Shown: positions 52,640 through 62,219, numbered from the stretch's first letter. The stretch: DNA of 64,000 nucleotides from Phocaeicola dorei (GCF_013009555.1 NZ_CP046176.1:2449501-2513500); one strand, 5' to 3'. Translations and numbers: made by a program. The notes: generated by a model from the sequence alone, not told the origin.

Positions 52640-53092
52640 ATGATACAACGCATTCAATCTGTTTATTTACTTGTTGTTACCATCTTGATTATTATTTGCC
52701 TGTGTAGTCCCGTAGGTTCATACATAGGAAGTGATTATAGTGTTTCCGCTTTAACAAATCTGTGTCTTACTATGGCGGATGGTACTAAAGATTATGCTCC
52801 ATGGGCCTTGTTTGTGATTTTGCTGGTTGTTGCGGTTCTTGCTTTCGGCACTATCTTCTTGTTTAAAAAACGCATGTTGCAAATTCGTCTGACTATTTTC
52901 AGCACCATTTTGTTGATCGGGTATTATGCCACATTGGTCACTTTTATTTTTATGTTGAAAGAAGAGTCAATGACATTTTCTCTTTCATGGACTGTATGTC
53001 TGCCGTTGGTTGCCATCATTTTGAATTGGCTTGCCATCCGCGCCATTGGTAAGGATGAGGTATTGGTTAAAGCATACGACCGTTTGAGGTAA
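52640..53092 (+). CDS. DUF4293 membrane protein
   Basis: A 150-residue inner-membrane protein with four predicted helices (about 5-25, 50-70, 80-100 and 118-138) and few polar residues between. MIQRIQSVYLLVV is the usual start of DUF4293 proteins, so I place the start at ATG 52640. It follows bamD-rpoZ, a common context in Bacteroidetes. Function unknown. Confidence 0.85.
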   Translation: MIQRIQSVYLLVVTILIIICLCSPVGSYIGSDYSVSALTNLCLTMADGTKDYAPWALFVILLVVAVLAFGTIFLFKKRMLQIRLTIFSTILLIGYYATLVTFIFMLKEESMTFSLSWTVCLPLVAIILNWLAIRAIGKDEVLVKAYDRLR

Positions 53093-53114
53093 GCTGAGGG
53101 AATATTATGATATA

Positions 53115-53146
53115 AAAAGCCTGCAAGATCCATCTTGCAGGCTTTT
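53115..53146. terminator. Bidirectional terminator
   Basis: AAAAGCCTGCAAGA-TCCA-TCTTGCAGGCTTTT between convergent genes; A- and T-runs on both sides. Confidence 0.9.
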
Positions 53147-53198
53147 GTTGTTATGAGAGAGAGTGGAACGCGGACTATTTGCAGAATAAAATCTTTTT

Positions 53199-53882
53199 TT
53201 ATTTAGTAATATCTATCAGATAACTCAGCCGTATGCCTATGAATGAATGGGCTGATCTTTCGAAAAAATCTCTTTTCGAATTCTTGTAAAAGTCGCTCAA
53301 TCCCATGTAGTAACGTCCTTCCAGCAGGAAATGTCCGATACCGGTACTTACTTCCAGACCGGCGCCGGCTGTGATACCATAATCGAATTTATTCTCTACC
53401 TCTTTACCGTGTTCCGGTCTTGTTGTAGAAGTAGTCCAGTTTATCTTTTCGTTGTCACCCAGGAAAAAGCCGATTTGTGGTCCTGCATTGAAAAAGACCT
53501 TCACTCCCCGGTTCAATGCATCCTTGCCGAATGCCAGATGTGCCATGAAAGGGATTTCCAGATAATTCATGGTACGGCTGTAAGAATTGCCGGAATCGTC
53601 TTCTATCTTTTCGTCCCATCCGCGTTGTGAATAGTTTATTTCCATTTGTACGCCACACATCATCTTGAAATATTTCTCGGACATATATCTCATGGTAACC
53701 CCCATAGACATGGTGTTCAAGGTGTTCAGTTTGATTTTCGGGTTGAAACTGACGGAACTCATGTTCAGACCACCATTGATGCCGACGGCAAAATTATGAC
53801 GTTCTTCACCCAACTGTGCAGCTGCCGGCAATGCAAAGAGCAATGTCAGTACAAGCAGCCCGAATTTCTTATACTTTTCCAT
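53199..53882 (-). CDS. PorT-like outer-membrane barrel protein
   Basis: A 227-residue exported protein. A signal peptide (residues 1-22, ending AAAQ) is followed by alternating strands (NFAVGINGGLNMSSVSF, MKFYMSE-like, MNYLEIPFMAHLAFG, GVKVFFNAGPQIGFFLG) and a C-terminal strand. It matches the PorT/outer-membrane beta-barrel family of Bacteroidetes. Its start codon overlaps the stop of the LysM gene upstream (TAATG), so the two are translationally coupled and may act together at the envelope. Confidence 0.85.
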   Translation of the reverse strand: MEKYKKFGLLVLTLLFALPAAAQLGEERHNFAVGINGGLNMSSVSFNPKIKLNTLNTMSMGVTMRYMSEKYFKMMCGVQMEINYSQRGWDEKIEDDSGNSYSRTMNYLEIPFMAHLAFGKDALNRGVKVFFNAGPQIGFFLGDNEKINWTTSTTRPEHGKEVENKFDYGITAGAGLEVSTGIGHFLLEGRYYMGLSDFYKNSKRDFFERSAHSFIGIRLSYLIDITK

Positions 53883-55690
53883 TATTCAAAATCAAGTTTA
53901 ATCAGTTCAAAGTCCTTGGTAAAATGAACGAAGAACACTTTGCGATTGATAAATCCACCCCAGTTGTTTACGCGTTCAAATTTAAATCCGGTCTGGATAG
54001 GGGTGACAGCCACCTTGTCCAGTTTGTCTTCCAGTTTGTTGCCGTATTGGGACAGGCCCTTCAGGAAGAAATATCCTGTATCGAATCCCAGCATACCATA
54101 TTTAGGGAATGAGTTGAGCATATCCTTGCTGTACCATTTGCGGTAAGCCGATGAGAACTGAACGGCTTCCGGAAATAAATTGTTTGTGTAAAACGAAGAA
54201 TAGAAATAGGTGTCCAGTTCATAGAAACTGGCCAGATGGTCGTTGGTATAGGTCTGCCATTCCGGATAGCCGAATAACTGCATACGGTAGTCGGGATTGT
54301 CACGGGAGGTCACAATCAGTTGTGGTAACAGTTTTATCAATGCCACGTTGGTGCCGGAAGTCGGGATGAATACATTATCCATACTATGGTTCATCGCGGC
54401 TTTCAATGATTCCGGAGTAATATTTTCCCCTTTTAATTCGGTAAAAGGAATGCGTTTGTTTTTTAACTCCTCTTTCAGCCCTTTTATAAAATCCACTTTG
54501 TCTTTATCACCATCTTCTGCATCCAGGAAGATAACATTGGCGGTTGTAAACTTGCGGGTAAAATGCTCATAAACTTCCGAATATAAATAAGATTGGGGAG
54601 TATTTATCTGATAGATGGCGGGATTGTTGAAAACTTCATTCCCTTTGGAGGTAAAAGGTACTACCAGCCGGATATTGTTTTTCTTGGCAAATTCTGCAAC
54701 CGGTTTCACCTGGTCGGGATAAGCTGGGCCGAAGATAATATCCATGCTCTTCAATTCACTTCTATCCAGAATGTTCTTGATGGAAGAAGTATTGTTATGG
54801 GTGTCGTATGAGTACAGGTCGATGGATACTCCTTTTTCCTTCAAGCTGTCTACTGCCATCAGGAAGCCTTCATAGTATTCCACCATACGTGTCTGTTCGT
54901 CACGGTTGCCCTTACCGTCTGTCATGAATGGCAGCATTACGGCAGCTTTGATGGTAGATATTTTGCGTGCCTCCTTCTTGCTTTCATTAAACAGCTGGTC
55001 ATCCGTGGGAATTACGGCAGGCGTATTATTCACAGGTGTTTCGGTCTTTGTATCCTTAGGATATGGAATACAAAGGAACTTTCCTTTTTTCAGTTTTTCG
55101 GTACGCAGTTCAGGATTGGCGGCAATCAGTTCGGCTTCTGTGATGCCATACAGGCGGCTGATGCTGAATATGGTTTCCTTGCGTTCCACTTTATGCATGT
55201 CCCTGCAATTGGGTTTCAGTGGGGTGGAAGTGGTGACCGGCTTGGTAGTCTGTGCAGCTTTCACCTCGTTCATAATTATCTCCTCGCTGTCCGTTACTTT
55301 GGCGGGAATTACGATAACCTGTCCGATACGGAAATTCTCCGCGCTCAGCCCGGGATTTGCCTGGCAGATGCGTTGTGCGGTTACTCCATAGCGTTGTGTC
55401 AGCTTGTACAAGGTTTCACCCGACTGGATGGTATGGAACATCTGCTGTTCCGTTCCGCTGTTCTTTTGTGGAATCTTCAATGTTTCACCGGTTTTAATTT
55501 TCTGGTCACTGCCGGGGTTCATTTTAACGATGTCACCGGTAGTGACATTATACATGCTGGCTATGGAATAAAGACTTTGCCCTTTGGTGATGGTGTGCAG
55601 GAAATAGCCGGAAGACTGTATTTGAGCCATCATTCCGGTGCTGCTGGCAGACAAGGCTGCGATAAGATATAATGCTCGAATAAATTTCAT
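53882..55690 (-). CDS. LysM protein with periplasmic-binding-like domain
   Basis: A 602-residue exported protein. Signal peptide (residues 1-22), three LysM domains (about 30-74, 85-129, 166-209; for example HTITKGQSLYSIASMYNVT) that bind peptidoglycan, a linker, and a C-terminal domain (about 255-600) like the amino-acid binding proteins of ABC transporters (Peripla_BP_6). I start at ATG 55690; a longer frame would use GTG at 55747. The combination suggests a wall-bound sensor or a structural protein. It is coupled to the PorT-like gene. Confidence 0.85.
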   Translation of the reverse strand: MKFIRALYLIAALSASSTGMMAQIQSSGYFLHTITKGQSLYSIASMYNVTTGDIVKMNPGSDQKIKTGETLKIPQKNSGTEQQMFHTIQSGETLYKLTQRYGVTAQRICQANPGLSAENFRIGQVIVIPAKVTDSEEIIMNEVKAAQTTKPVTTSTPLKPNCRDMHKVERKETIFSISRLYGITEAELIAANPELRTEKLKKGKFLCIPYPKDTKTETPVNNTPAVIPTDDQLFNESKKEARKISTIKAAVMLPFMTDGKGNRDEQTRMVEYYEGFLMAVDSLKEKGVSIDLYSYDTHNNTSSIKNILDRSELKSMDIIFGPAYPDQVKPVAEFAKKNNIRLVVPFTSKGNEVFNNPAIYQINTPQSYLYSEVYEHFTRKFTTANVIFLDAEDGDKDKVDFIKGLKEELKNKRIPFTELKGENITPESLKAAMNHSMDNVFIPTSGTNVALIKLLPQLIVTSRDNPDYRMQLFGYPEWQTYTNDHLASFYELDTYFYSSFYTNNLFPEAVQFSSAYRKWYSKDMLNSFPKYGMLGFDTGYFFLKGLSQYGNKLEDKLDKVAVTPIQTGFKFERVNNWGGFINRKVFFVHFTKDFELIKLDFE

Positions 55691-55810
55691 TTGCAGTGTG
55701 TTGATTAAACTGAGTGGCAAAAGTACAAAAAAAACTGTTTTATTCACATTATATAGAAAGAATAGAAAATATTATTAGGCTTTTTAATTAAATATTTCGT
55801 CGGGAAGCAT

Positions 55811-55818
55811 TAATTTTG
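55811..55818 (+). promoter_or_regulatory. -7 promoter box of uvrA
   Basis: TAATTTTG matches TAnnTTTG, 27 nt before the ATG at 55845. Confidence 0.6.
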
Positions 55819-55844
55819 CAAAGATTACGCAGAGTAAGAAGACT

Positions 55845-58673
55845 ATGAGTGAAGAAAAAGAACTGATTAATGTATACGGTGCCCGTGTACATAACTTGAA
55901 AGATATAGATGTTGAAATTCCACGGAACAGCCTGACGGTGATAACCGGATTGAGCGGAAGCGGTAAATCGTCCTTGGCATTCGATACCATCTTCGCCGAA
56001 GGGCAGCGGAGATACATTGAGACCTTTTCCGCATACGCCCGTAATTTCCTGGGAGGGTTGGAGCGGCCGGATGTGGATAAGATTACAGGACTCAGTCCGG
56101 TAATTTCCATCGAACAGAAAACGACAAACAAGAATCCCCGCTCTACCGTGGGGACTACGACAGAGATATACGATTATCTCCGTTTGCTCTATGCCCGTGC
56201 AGGAGTTGCTTATTCTTATCTTTCGGGAGAGAAAATGGTGAAATATACCGAGGAACAGATCATCGGCCTGATTCACCGGGATTATCAGGGTAAGAAGATA
56301 TTTATGCTTGCCCCGTTGGTACGTACCCGTAAGGGACATTACAAAGAACTTTTCGAGCAAGTGCGCAAGAAAGGTTATCTGTATGTCCGCGTGGACGGCG
56401 AGGTGCGCGAGATTGTACACGGCATGAAGCTGGACCGTTATAAAAATCATGATATAGAAGTTGTGATAGATAAGTTGGTCGTATCGGAAAAGGATGACAA
56501 ACGGCTGAAACAGAGCGTTGCCACTGCCATGCAGCAGGGTGAGGGGCTGATTATGATTTATGACGCCGATACCCGGGAGGTGCGCCATTACAGCAAGCGG
56601 TTGATGTGTCCTGTTACCGGACTGTCTTATAAAGAACCTGCTCCTCATAATTTTTCGTTTAACTCTCCGCAGGGAGCTTGCCCCCGTTGTAAGGGGCTGG
56701 GGTATGTGAATCTGATTGATGTGGACAAAGTGATTCCCGACAGGAATCTTTCCATTTACGAAGGAGCCATCGTGCCTTTGGGCAAATATAAAAATGCCAT
56801 GATTTTCTGGCAGATAGAGGCGTTGCTTGAAAAATATGATTTTACGATCAAGACGCCGGTCAAGGATATGCCGGATGATGCGATAGACGAAATACTCTAT
56901 GGCTCGGATGAGCGTATCAAGATAAAGAGCACCTTAATTCATACCTCTTCCGATTACTTTGTAACTTATGAAGGGATTGTGAAGTACATCCAGATGATGC
57001 AGGAGAAAGATGCGTCGGCCACTGCTCAGAAGTGGGCGGAACAGTTTGCCAAGACCGATGTTTGTCCCGAATGCAAGGGCGCGCGTCTGAACAAGGAGGC
57101 GTTGCATTTCCGTATCCATGACAAGAACATTTATGAACTGGCAAGCATGGATATTAACGAACTGTATGACTGGTTGCAACAGGTCGATTCTTTTTTGGAA
57201 GACAAGCAGCGCATGATTGCCGCCGAGATTTTGAAGGAGATCCGTACCCGTCTTAAGTTTCTGTTGGATGTGGGACTGGATTATCTTTCACTGAACCGCA
57301 CCTCGGTATCCCTTTCGGGAGGCGAGAGCCAGCGCATCCGTCTGGCAACTCAAATCGGCTCCCAGCTGGTGAACGTGCTTTATATTCTGGATGAACCGAG
57401 TATCGGATTACACCAACGGGACAACCTCCGCCTTATCAACTCTTTGAAGAAGTTGCGTGACACAGGTAACTCTGTCATCGTGGTGGAGCATGACAAGGAT
57501 ATGATGCTGGCGGCAGACTATGTGGTTGATATGGGACCGAAGGCGGGCCGCCTGGGAGGCGAGGTAGTGTTTCAGGGGACTCCGAAACAAATGCTTCAGA
57601 CAGGAACGCTTACCTCTAAGTATTTAAACGGACAGATGAAGATAGAGATACCGGCCGAACGCCGCCCCGGTAACGGGAAATCCTTATGGCTGAGAGGGGC
57701 GAAGGGGAACAACCTGAAGAATGTGGATGTGGAATTTCCTTTGGGAAAACTCATTTGTGTCACAGGGGTGTCCGGCAGTGGTAAATCCACGCTGATAAAC
57801 GATACCTTGCAGCCCATCCTGTCACAGCATTTCTACCGTTCTTTGCAGGAACCTCTGCCCTATGACAGTGTGGAGGGACTGGACTATATAGATAAGGTGG
57901 TGAATGTGGACCAGTCACCGCTGGGTAGGACACCGCGTTCCAATCCGGCCACCTATACAGGGGTATTCTCGGATATCCGGAATCTGTTTGTCGGTCTGCC
58001 CGAAGCGAAGATCCGTGGCTATAAGCCGGGGCGTTTCTCGTTCAATGTAACCGGAGGACGCTGCGAGGCTTGCGGTGGTAACGGATACAAGACCATCGAA
58101 ATGAATTTCCTGCCCGATGTGCTAGTGCCTTGCGAGGTTTGTCACGGCAAACGATACAACCGCGAGACGCTGGAAGTGCGCTATAAGGGTAAATCCATAG
58201 CCGATGTACTGGACATGACCATCAATCGTGCTGTAGAGTTCTTTGAGAATGTGCCTCAGATTCTGAATAAAATCAAAGTGCTGCAAGAGGTGGGGTTGGG
58301 ATATATTAAACTGGGACAGCCTTCCACCACCTTGTCGGGCGGAGAGAGCCAGCGTGTGAAACTGGCTACGGAACTGTCCAAGCGTGATACCGGAAAAACG
58401 ATGTATATTCTGGATGAGCCTACTACCGGGCTTCATTTCGAAGATATCCGTGTGCTGATGAATGTACTGAACAAACTGGTGGAAAAAGGCAATACCGTTC
58501 TGGTTATCGAACATAACCTGGACGTTATCAAACTGGCGGATTACATCATCGATATGGGTCCCGAAGGCGGACGGGGCGGAGGACAGGTACTTGCGGCCGG
58601 AACTCCCGAGGAAGTGGCCGAAAGCAAAAAAGGATATACCCCGAAGTTTATAAAAGAAGAATTGGAAAATTAA
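55845..58673 (+). CDS. uvrA: Excinuclease ABC subunit UvrA
   Basis: A 942-residue ATPase of nucleotide excision repair. First Walker A GLSGSGKS at 35-42, zinc-binding CPRCKGLG/CPECKGAR, ABC signatures LSGGESQR (near 490 and 830), second Walker A GVSGSGKS near 643, and the second zinc module CEACGGNG...CEVCHGKR near 745. It finds damage and loads UvrB. The length is normal. It is followed by ybaK after 14 nt. Confidence 0.97.
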   Translation: MSEEKELINVYGARVHNLKDIDVEIPRNSLTVITGLSGSGKSSLAFDTIFAEGQRRYIETFSAYARNFLGGLERPDVDKITGLSPVISIEQKTTNKNPRSTVGTTTEIYDYLRLLYARAGVAYSYLSGEKMVKYTEEQIIGLIHRDYQGKKIFMLAPLVRTRKGHYKELFEQVRKKGYLYVRVDGEVREIVHGMKLDRYKNHDIEVVIDKLVVSEKDDKRLKQSVATAMQQGEGLIMIYDADTREVRHYSKRLMCPVTGLSYKEPAPHNFSFNSPQGACPRCKGLGYVNLIDVDKVIPDRNLSIYEGAIVPLGKYKNAMIFWQIEALLEKYDFTIKTPVKDMPDDAIDEILYGSDERIKIKSTLIHTSSDYFVTYEGIVKYIQMMQEKDASATAQKWAEQFAKTDVCPECKGARLNKEALHFRIHDKNIYELASMDINELYDWLQQVDSFLEDKQRMIAAEILKEIRTRLKFLLDVGLDYLSLNRTSVSLSGGESQRIRLATQIGSQLVNVLYILDEPSIGLHQRDNLRLINSLKKLRDTGNSVIVVEHDKDMMLAADYVVDMGPKAGRLGGEVVFQGTPKQMLQTGTLTSKYLNGQMKIEIPAERRPGNGKSLWLRGAKGNNLKNVDVEFPLGKLICVTGVSGSGKSTLINDTLQPILSQHFYRSLQEPLPYDSVEGLDYIDKVVNVDQSPLGRTPRSNPATYTGVFSDIRNLFVGLPEAKIRGYKPGRFSFNVTGGRCEACGGNGYKTIEMNFLPDVLVPCEVCHGKRYNRETLEVRYKGKSIADVLDMTINRAVEFFENVPQILNKIKVLQEVGLGYIKLGQPSTTLSGGESQRVKLATELSKRDTGKTMYILDEPTTGLHFEDIRVLMNVLNKLVEKGNTVLVIEHNLDVIKLADYIIDMGPEGGRGGGQVLAAGTPEEVAESKKGYTPKFIKEELEN

Positions 58674-58687
58674 CCGGCATACCAGCA

Positions 58688-59173
58688 ATGAAAGAGAAGA
58701 TAGCTAAAACCAACGTAGCCCGTCTGCTTGATAAAGCCAAGATAGCATACGAGCTTATTCCATACGAAGTAGACGAGAATGACCTCAGCGCCGTTCACGT
58801 TGCCGCCAGTTTGGGCGAGAACATAGAACAAGTCTTCAAGACTTTGGTGCTTCATGGGGATAAATCAGGATATTTTGTCTGTGTCATACCCGGCGAGCAC
58901 GAGGTAGATTTAAAAATGGTGGCAAAAGTCTCAGGTAACAAGAAATGCGACCTGATCCCCATGAAAGAGTTGCTTCCCCTAACAGGATATATCCGGGGAG
59001 GATGTTCTCCCATCGGCATGAAAAAACATTTCCCCACCTATATACACGAGACTTGCATCACATTTCCATTTATTTATATCAGTGCCGGTATCCGCGGATT
59101 ACAGATAAAAATAGCTCCCGATGACTTGATAAAAGAAACGAAAGCAGAGATATGTTCCCTTTTCACCGAATAA
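58688..59173 (+). CDS. ybaK: YbaK/EbsC-type Cys-tRNA(Pro) deacylase
   Basis: A 161-residue editing protein that hydrolyses cysteine from mischarged tRNA-Pro. The conserved Lys is in QVFKTLVL (about residue 46). GGCSPIGMKK near 101 and a HETC segment near 119 match the family. It follows uvrA closely and ends at a strong terminator. Confidence 0.92.
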   Translation: MKEKIAKTNVARLLDKAKIAYELIPYEVDENDLSAVHVAASLGENIEQVFKTLVLHGDKSGYFVCVIPGEHEVDLKMVAKVSGNKKCDLIPMKELLPLTGYIRGGCSPIGMKKHFPTYIHETCITFPFIYISAGIRGLQIKIAPDDLIKETKAEICSLFTE

Positions 59174-59180
59174 ATATGCC

Positions 59181-59212
59181 AAAAAGAGTCACATTTGTGG
59201 CTCTTTTTTTTT
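59181..59212 (+). terminator. Intrinsic terminator
   Basis: AAAAAGAG.CAC/GTG.CTCTTTTTTTTT just after the ybaK stop. Confidence 0.85.
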
Positions 59213-59230
59213 CAGATAGACTAAAAGTTA

Positions 59231-59238
59231 TATCTTTG
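59231..59238 (+). promoter_or_regulatory. -7 promoter box of the POT transporter gene
   Basis: TATCTTTG, 40 nt before the ATG at 59279. Confidence 0.6.
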
Positions 59239-59278
59239 CAAAAAAGAATACTAACTATTAATTAAATCTTTATCAACT

Positions 59279-60940
59279 ATGTTTGAAGGACAGCCTAAAG
59301 GCTTATACGCATTAGCTCTCGCCAATACCGGCGAACGCTTTGGTTATTACACCATGCTTGCTATTTTCACTCTCTTCTTGCAAGCGAAATTCGGCTTTAC
59401 AGCCGCCACGACGTCAACAATCTTTGCCAGTTTCCTGGCAGGAGTGTATTTCATGCCGCTGATCGGAGGTATTCTGGCTGATAAATTCGGTTATGGCAAG
59501 ATGGTTACTACCGGTATCGTTATCATGTTTGCCGGTTATGTCTTGCTGGCTATCCCGATGGCAACTAATATCGGATTGTATTCCATGTTCGGCGCTCTTG
59601 CCCTGATTGCTTTGGGAACCGGACTTTTCAAGGGAAATCTGCAAGTAATGGTAGGTAATCTGTATGATGCTCCCGAGTATAGTGCGAAACGTGATACCGC
59701 TTTCAGTTTGTTCTATATGGCAATCAACATCGGCGCCCTGTTCGCTCCGACTGCCGCTACTGCCATGACCAACTATGTGTTGGGCAAAGCAGGTTTCAGC
59801 TATGTACCCCAGATACCTTCTTTGGCACACCAGTTCCTTGATGGTACGATAACGGCTGAAGGTGAGGCCACACTGACTGCCATGCAGAGCGCACAGAATT
59901 TCACAGGAAGTATGGCCGATTTCTGTACTACCTATATTGATAAATTGTCTGAAGCTTATAACTATGGTTTCGGTGTAGCTTGTATTTCACTGGTTGCCTC
60001 TATGGCTATTTATGTTATTTTCCGTTCTACATTCAAACATGCCGATTACAACTCCAAGCAGGCTAAACCGGCCAATGTACACGAAGAAGAGCTGACTCCC
60101 GCACAGACTAAAGAACGTATCGTTGCTTTGCTGCTGGTATTCGCGGTGGTAATTTTCTTCTGGATGGCATTCCATCAGAACGGTCTTACCATGACTTTCT
60201 TCGCCCGTGACTATACGGCACATGAGGTAACCGGTCTGGACCGCCTTGGCTTCAGTGTATGGAATCTGGCTCTTCTCATTGTAACCGTTTATGCAGGTTT
60301 CTCATTGTTCCAGTCCAAGACAGGCAAGGGCAAATTGATTTCAGGCGTTATTGCTACCCTGGCTCTTGTCATTTTAGGAGTCAATTATGGTACTATGGAC
60401 CCTACATTGCCTATTCTTCCTCAGATTTTCCAACAGTTTAATCCCTTCTTCGTAGTAGCTCTGACTCCGGTATCACTGGCTGTATTCGGTTCGTTGGCAA
60501 AGAAAGGAAAAGAACCATCAGCTCCGCGTAAAATCGGTATCGGTATGGTGATTGCCGCAGTAGGTTTCATGTTGCTGGCATTCGGCTCATTCGGTCTGCC
60601 TACTCCTGCAGAAGTAGAAGCGAACGGTATTGCCGAAAGTGCATTGGTTTCACCCAACTGGCTGATTTCAACTTATCTGGTATTGACTTTTGCTGAATTG
60701 TTCCTGTCACCGATGGGTATCTCGTTTGTTTCCAAAGTAGCTCCTCCTAAGTATAAAGGTGCTATGATGGGACTTTGGTTCGTAGCTACTGCTATCGGTA
60801 ACTATCTGGTGGCTATCATCGGTTATTTGTGGGGTGATATGCAGTTGTGGATGGTATGGAGTGTATTGATCGTATGCTGTTTGCTTTCTGCATTGTTTAT
60901 CTTCTCTATCATGAAGAAATTGGAAAAGGTTGCGAAATAA
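59279..60940 (+). CDS. POT/PTR peptide transporter
   Basis: A 553-residue major-facilitator protein with 12-14 hydrophobic helices. The N-terminal helix carries ANTGERFGYYTM (residues 15-26): Glu19 and Arg20 of the ExxERFxYY proton-coupling motif are present, but the first Glu is Asn16. FKGNLQVMVGNLY near 118 is another family block. It should import di/tripeptides with protons through the inner membrane. It is a single gene with its own promoter and terminator. Confidence 0.88.
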   Translation: MFEGQPKGLYALALANTGERFGYYTMLAIFTLFLQAKFGFTAATTSTIFASFLAGVYFMPLIGGILADKFGYGKMVTTGIVIMFAGYVLLAIPMATNIGLYSMFGALALIALGTGLFKGNLQVMVGNLYDAPEYSAKRDTAFSLFYMAINIGALFAPTAATAMTNYVLGKAGFSYVPQIPSLAHQFLDGTITAEGEATLTAMQSAQNFTGSMADFCTTYIDKLSEAYNYGFGVACISLVASMAIYVIFRSTFKHADYNSKQAKPANVHEEELTPAQTKERIVALLLVFAVVIFFWMAFHQNGLTMTFFARDYTAHEVTGLDRLGFSVWNLALLIVTVYAGFSLFQSKTGKGKLISGVIATLALVILGVNYGTMDPTLPILPQIFQQFNPFFVVALTPVSLAVFGSLAKKGKEPSAPRKIGIGMVIAAVGFMLLAFGSFGLPTPAEVEANGIAESALVSPNWLISTYLVLTFAELFLSPMGISFVSKVAPPKYKGAMMGLWFVATAIGNYLVAIIGYLWGDMQLWMVWSVLIVCCLLSALFIFSIMKKLEKVAK

Positions 60941-60960
60941 CTCCTGCCTTATATAGATTA

Positions 60961-61001
60961 AAAAAGGAAGCCCGCTTGATTTGCAAGCGGGCTTCCTTTT
61001 T
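60961..61001. terminator. Bidirectional terminator
   Basis: AAAAAGGAAGCCCGCTTG pairs with CAAGCGGGCTTCCTTTTT between convergent POT and LysO-type genes. Confidence 0.9.
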
Positions 61002-61026
61002 TGTAATTTAGCGCGAATCCTCAGGC

Positions 61027-61650
61027 TTACGTTAAATTACAGAAAAAAGATACGAAAACAGGAACGCTCATGTCAATCAGTATTCCGTGGAATATGGCTA
61101 AGGGAATCATGTCTTTTCCCGAATAGCGTGTGATGGATGGCAGCAATACATCCATCGAGTTCACTCCGGCAGCCGAGATAGGGGCCAGCTGTCCAAAGTA
61201 TTTCCGTATGAGCGGAGCGCCGAGTAAGGCCATCATTTCCCGGAAAATATTGGCCAGTAATGCAATGGTTCCCAATTCGGTGGCCAGTTGTAACCCGATA
61301 GACGGTTCCTTGAACTGTGTGATCAGGATGGAGGAAAGCGAATAATAGGCAAAGCCGCTACCCACCGCCATACAGTCGAATACACTCCATTGGCTTAATA
61401 GCAGACTGGCAAGTGCCGAGAAAAGCAAGGTTCCCGCAATGGTAGCCATCGGTACCAGGAGCATTTTCAGCCGTAAGCTTTTAATCAGTTCTTTCAATTT
61501 CTTATTGCTGCCTATGCTGATTCCTACTTGGAGCATCAGTGCATAAAGCACATACATGGAAACAGAGTGCATGTCATACTGGAAATTATTGACAGCTCCA
61601 ATCATACATCCTGCACAAAAAAATGCGACAACAACCAAACTGCCTTTCAT
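61027..61650 (-). CDS. lysO: LysO-type lysine exporter, C-terminal half
   Basis: A 207-residue membrane protein with about six hydrophobic helices (VVVAFFCAGCMIGAV, YVLYALMLQVGISIGS and so on). DUF340/LysO exporters of enterobacteria are one chain of about 300 residues; here the protein is split into two genes. The upstream half overlaps its ATG by 4 nt (61647-61650), so they are co-translated. It may export lysine or a related compound; the substrate is from family knowledge. Confidence 0.85.
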   Translation of the reverse strand: MKGSLVVVAFFCAGCMIGAVNNFQYDMHSVSMYVLYALMLQVGISIGSNKKLKELIKSLRLKMLLVPMATIAGTLLFSALASLLLSQWSVFDCMAVGSGFAYYSLSSILITQFKEPSIGLQLATELGTIALLANIFREMMALLGAPLIRKYFGQLAPISAAGVNSMDVLLPSITRYSGKDMIPLAIFHGILIDMSVPVFVSFFCNLT

Positions 61651-61925
61651 TGTTTGCCTCCTTTCTTAAAAAACAGATGAAATACCAGGAAGGAAGCTAG
61701 CATACTGCCCAAAATACTTAATGTAGCCAATATAGCCGCCTGCCATCCGAATCTGCCTAAATTGTTAATGATTAAGCTGTTGGAACCGATAGAGATTCCC
61801 AAAACAAACAGCAGCAGGAAGATAGTGAGTGAGGTACTCTTTTCTATCTTTTGTAAAAACTGTAAGTTGCGCAATACATATCCTATACCGATACCAACAA
61901 ACATGATAGATATAATAGTAAACAT
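61647..61925 (-). CDS. LysO-type exporter, N-terminal half
   Basis: About 92 residues if it starts MFTIISIMFVGIGIGYVL at 61925 (ATG 61934 is also possible; an in-frame ATG at 62003 lies further up the leader). Two or three helices with the LFVLGISIGSN block typical of the DUF340 N-terminal unit. The stop overlaps the start of the second half. Together the two proteins have the length of one LysO. Confidence 0.8.
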   Translation of the reverse strand: MFTIISIMFVGIGIGYVLRNLQFLQKIEKSTSLTIFLLLFVLGISIGSNSLIINNLGRFGWQAAILATLSILGSMLASFLVFHLFFKKGGKQ

Positions 61926-62060
61926 AGCAATCATTTTTTTAGTAAAACATATACAACTCGATGCTCTCACCGAATGAGAACCATCATGCAATATATCTTT
62001 CATCGGGCACGTGTGTGGGTAGGATGAAAGTTTGGTAATAAATTACGTGTGAGTGGAAAT

Positions 62061-62168
62061 CTAAACAAATCCGCTGAACCAATGTACATGCACAATGAAG
62101 TGATTACACAGGGGGGTATTTCCCGATGTAAGGTGATGTATGCTGTATGTAGTTTGTAATTGGTTCAT
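62061..62168 (-). promoter_or_regulatory. Leader region of the LysO-type operon with a short open frame
   Basis: Between the promoter at 62190 and the lysO start lies an untranslated leader of about 250 nt. It contains a 35-codon frame starting at ATG 62168 (MNQLQTTYSIHHLTSGNT...). The frame has four His and no Lys, so a lysine-sensing leader peptide is not supported. I do not recognise a lysine riboswitch either. Confidence 0.3.
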
Positions 62169-62189
62169 ATCATTGATTCATTTGCGGTG

Positions 62190-62219
62190 CAAAGATAATT
62201 CTTTTATGTATATTTTCAA
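62190..62219 (-). promoter_or_regulatory. Strong Bacteroides promoter of the LysO-type operon
   Basis: On the minus strand TTTTG, 19 nt spacer, TATCTTTG (plus 62190-62197): a near-perfect -33/-7 pair. Confidence 0.7.

Noticed and set aside
55788..56648. Minus-strand frame of 286 codons within uvrA
   Set aside because: Shadow of the uvrA reading frame on the other strand.
61926..62190. Lysine riboswitch before the LysO-type genes
   Set aside because: The conserved lysine-aptamer sequences are not recognisable; the short frame there has no Lys codons.
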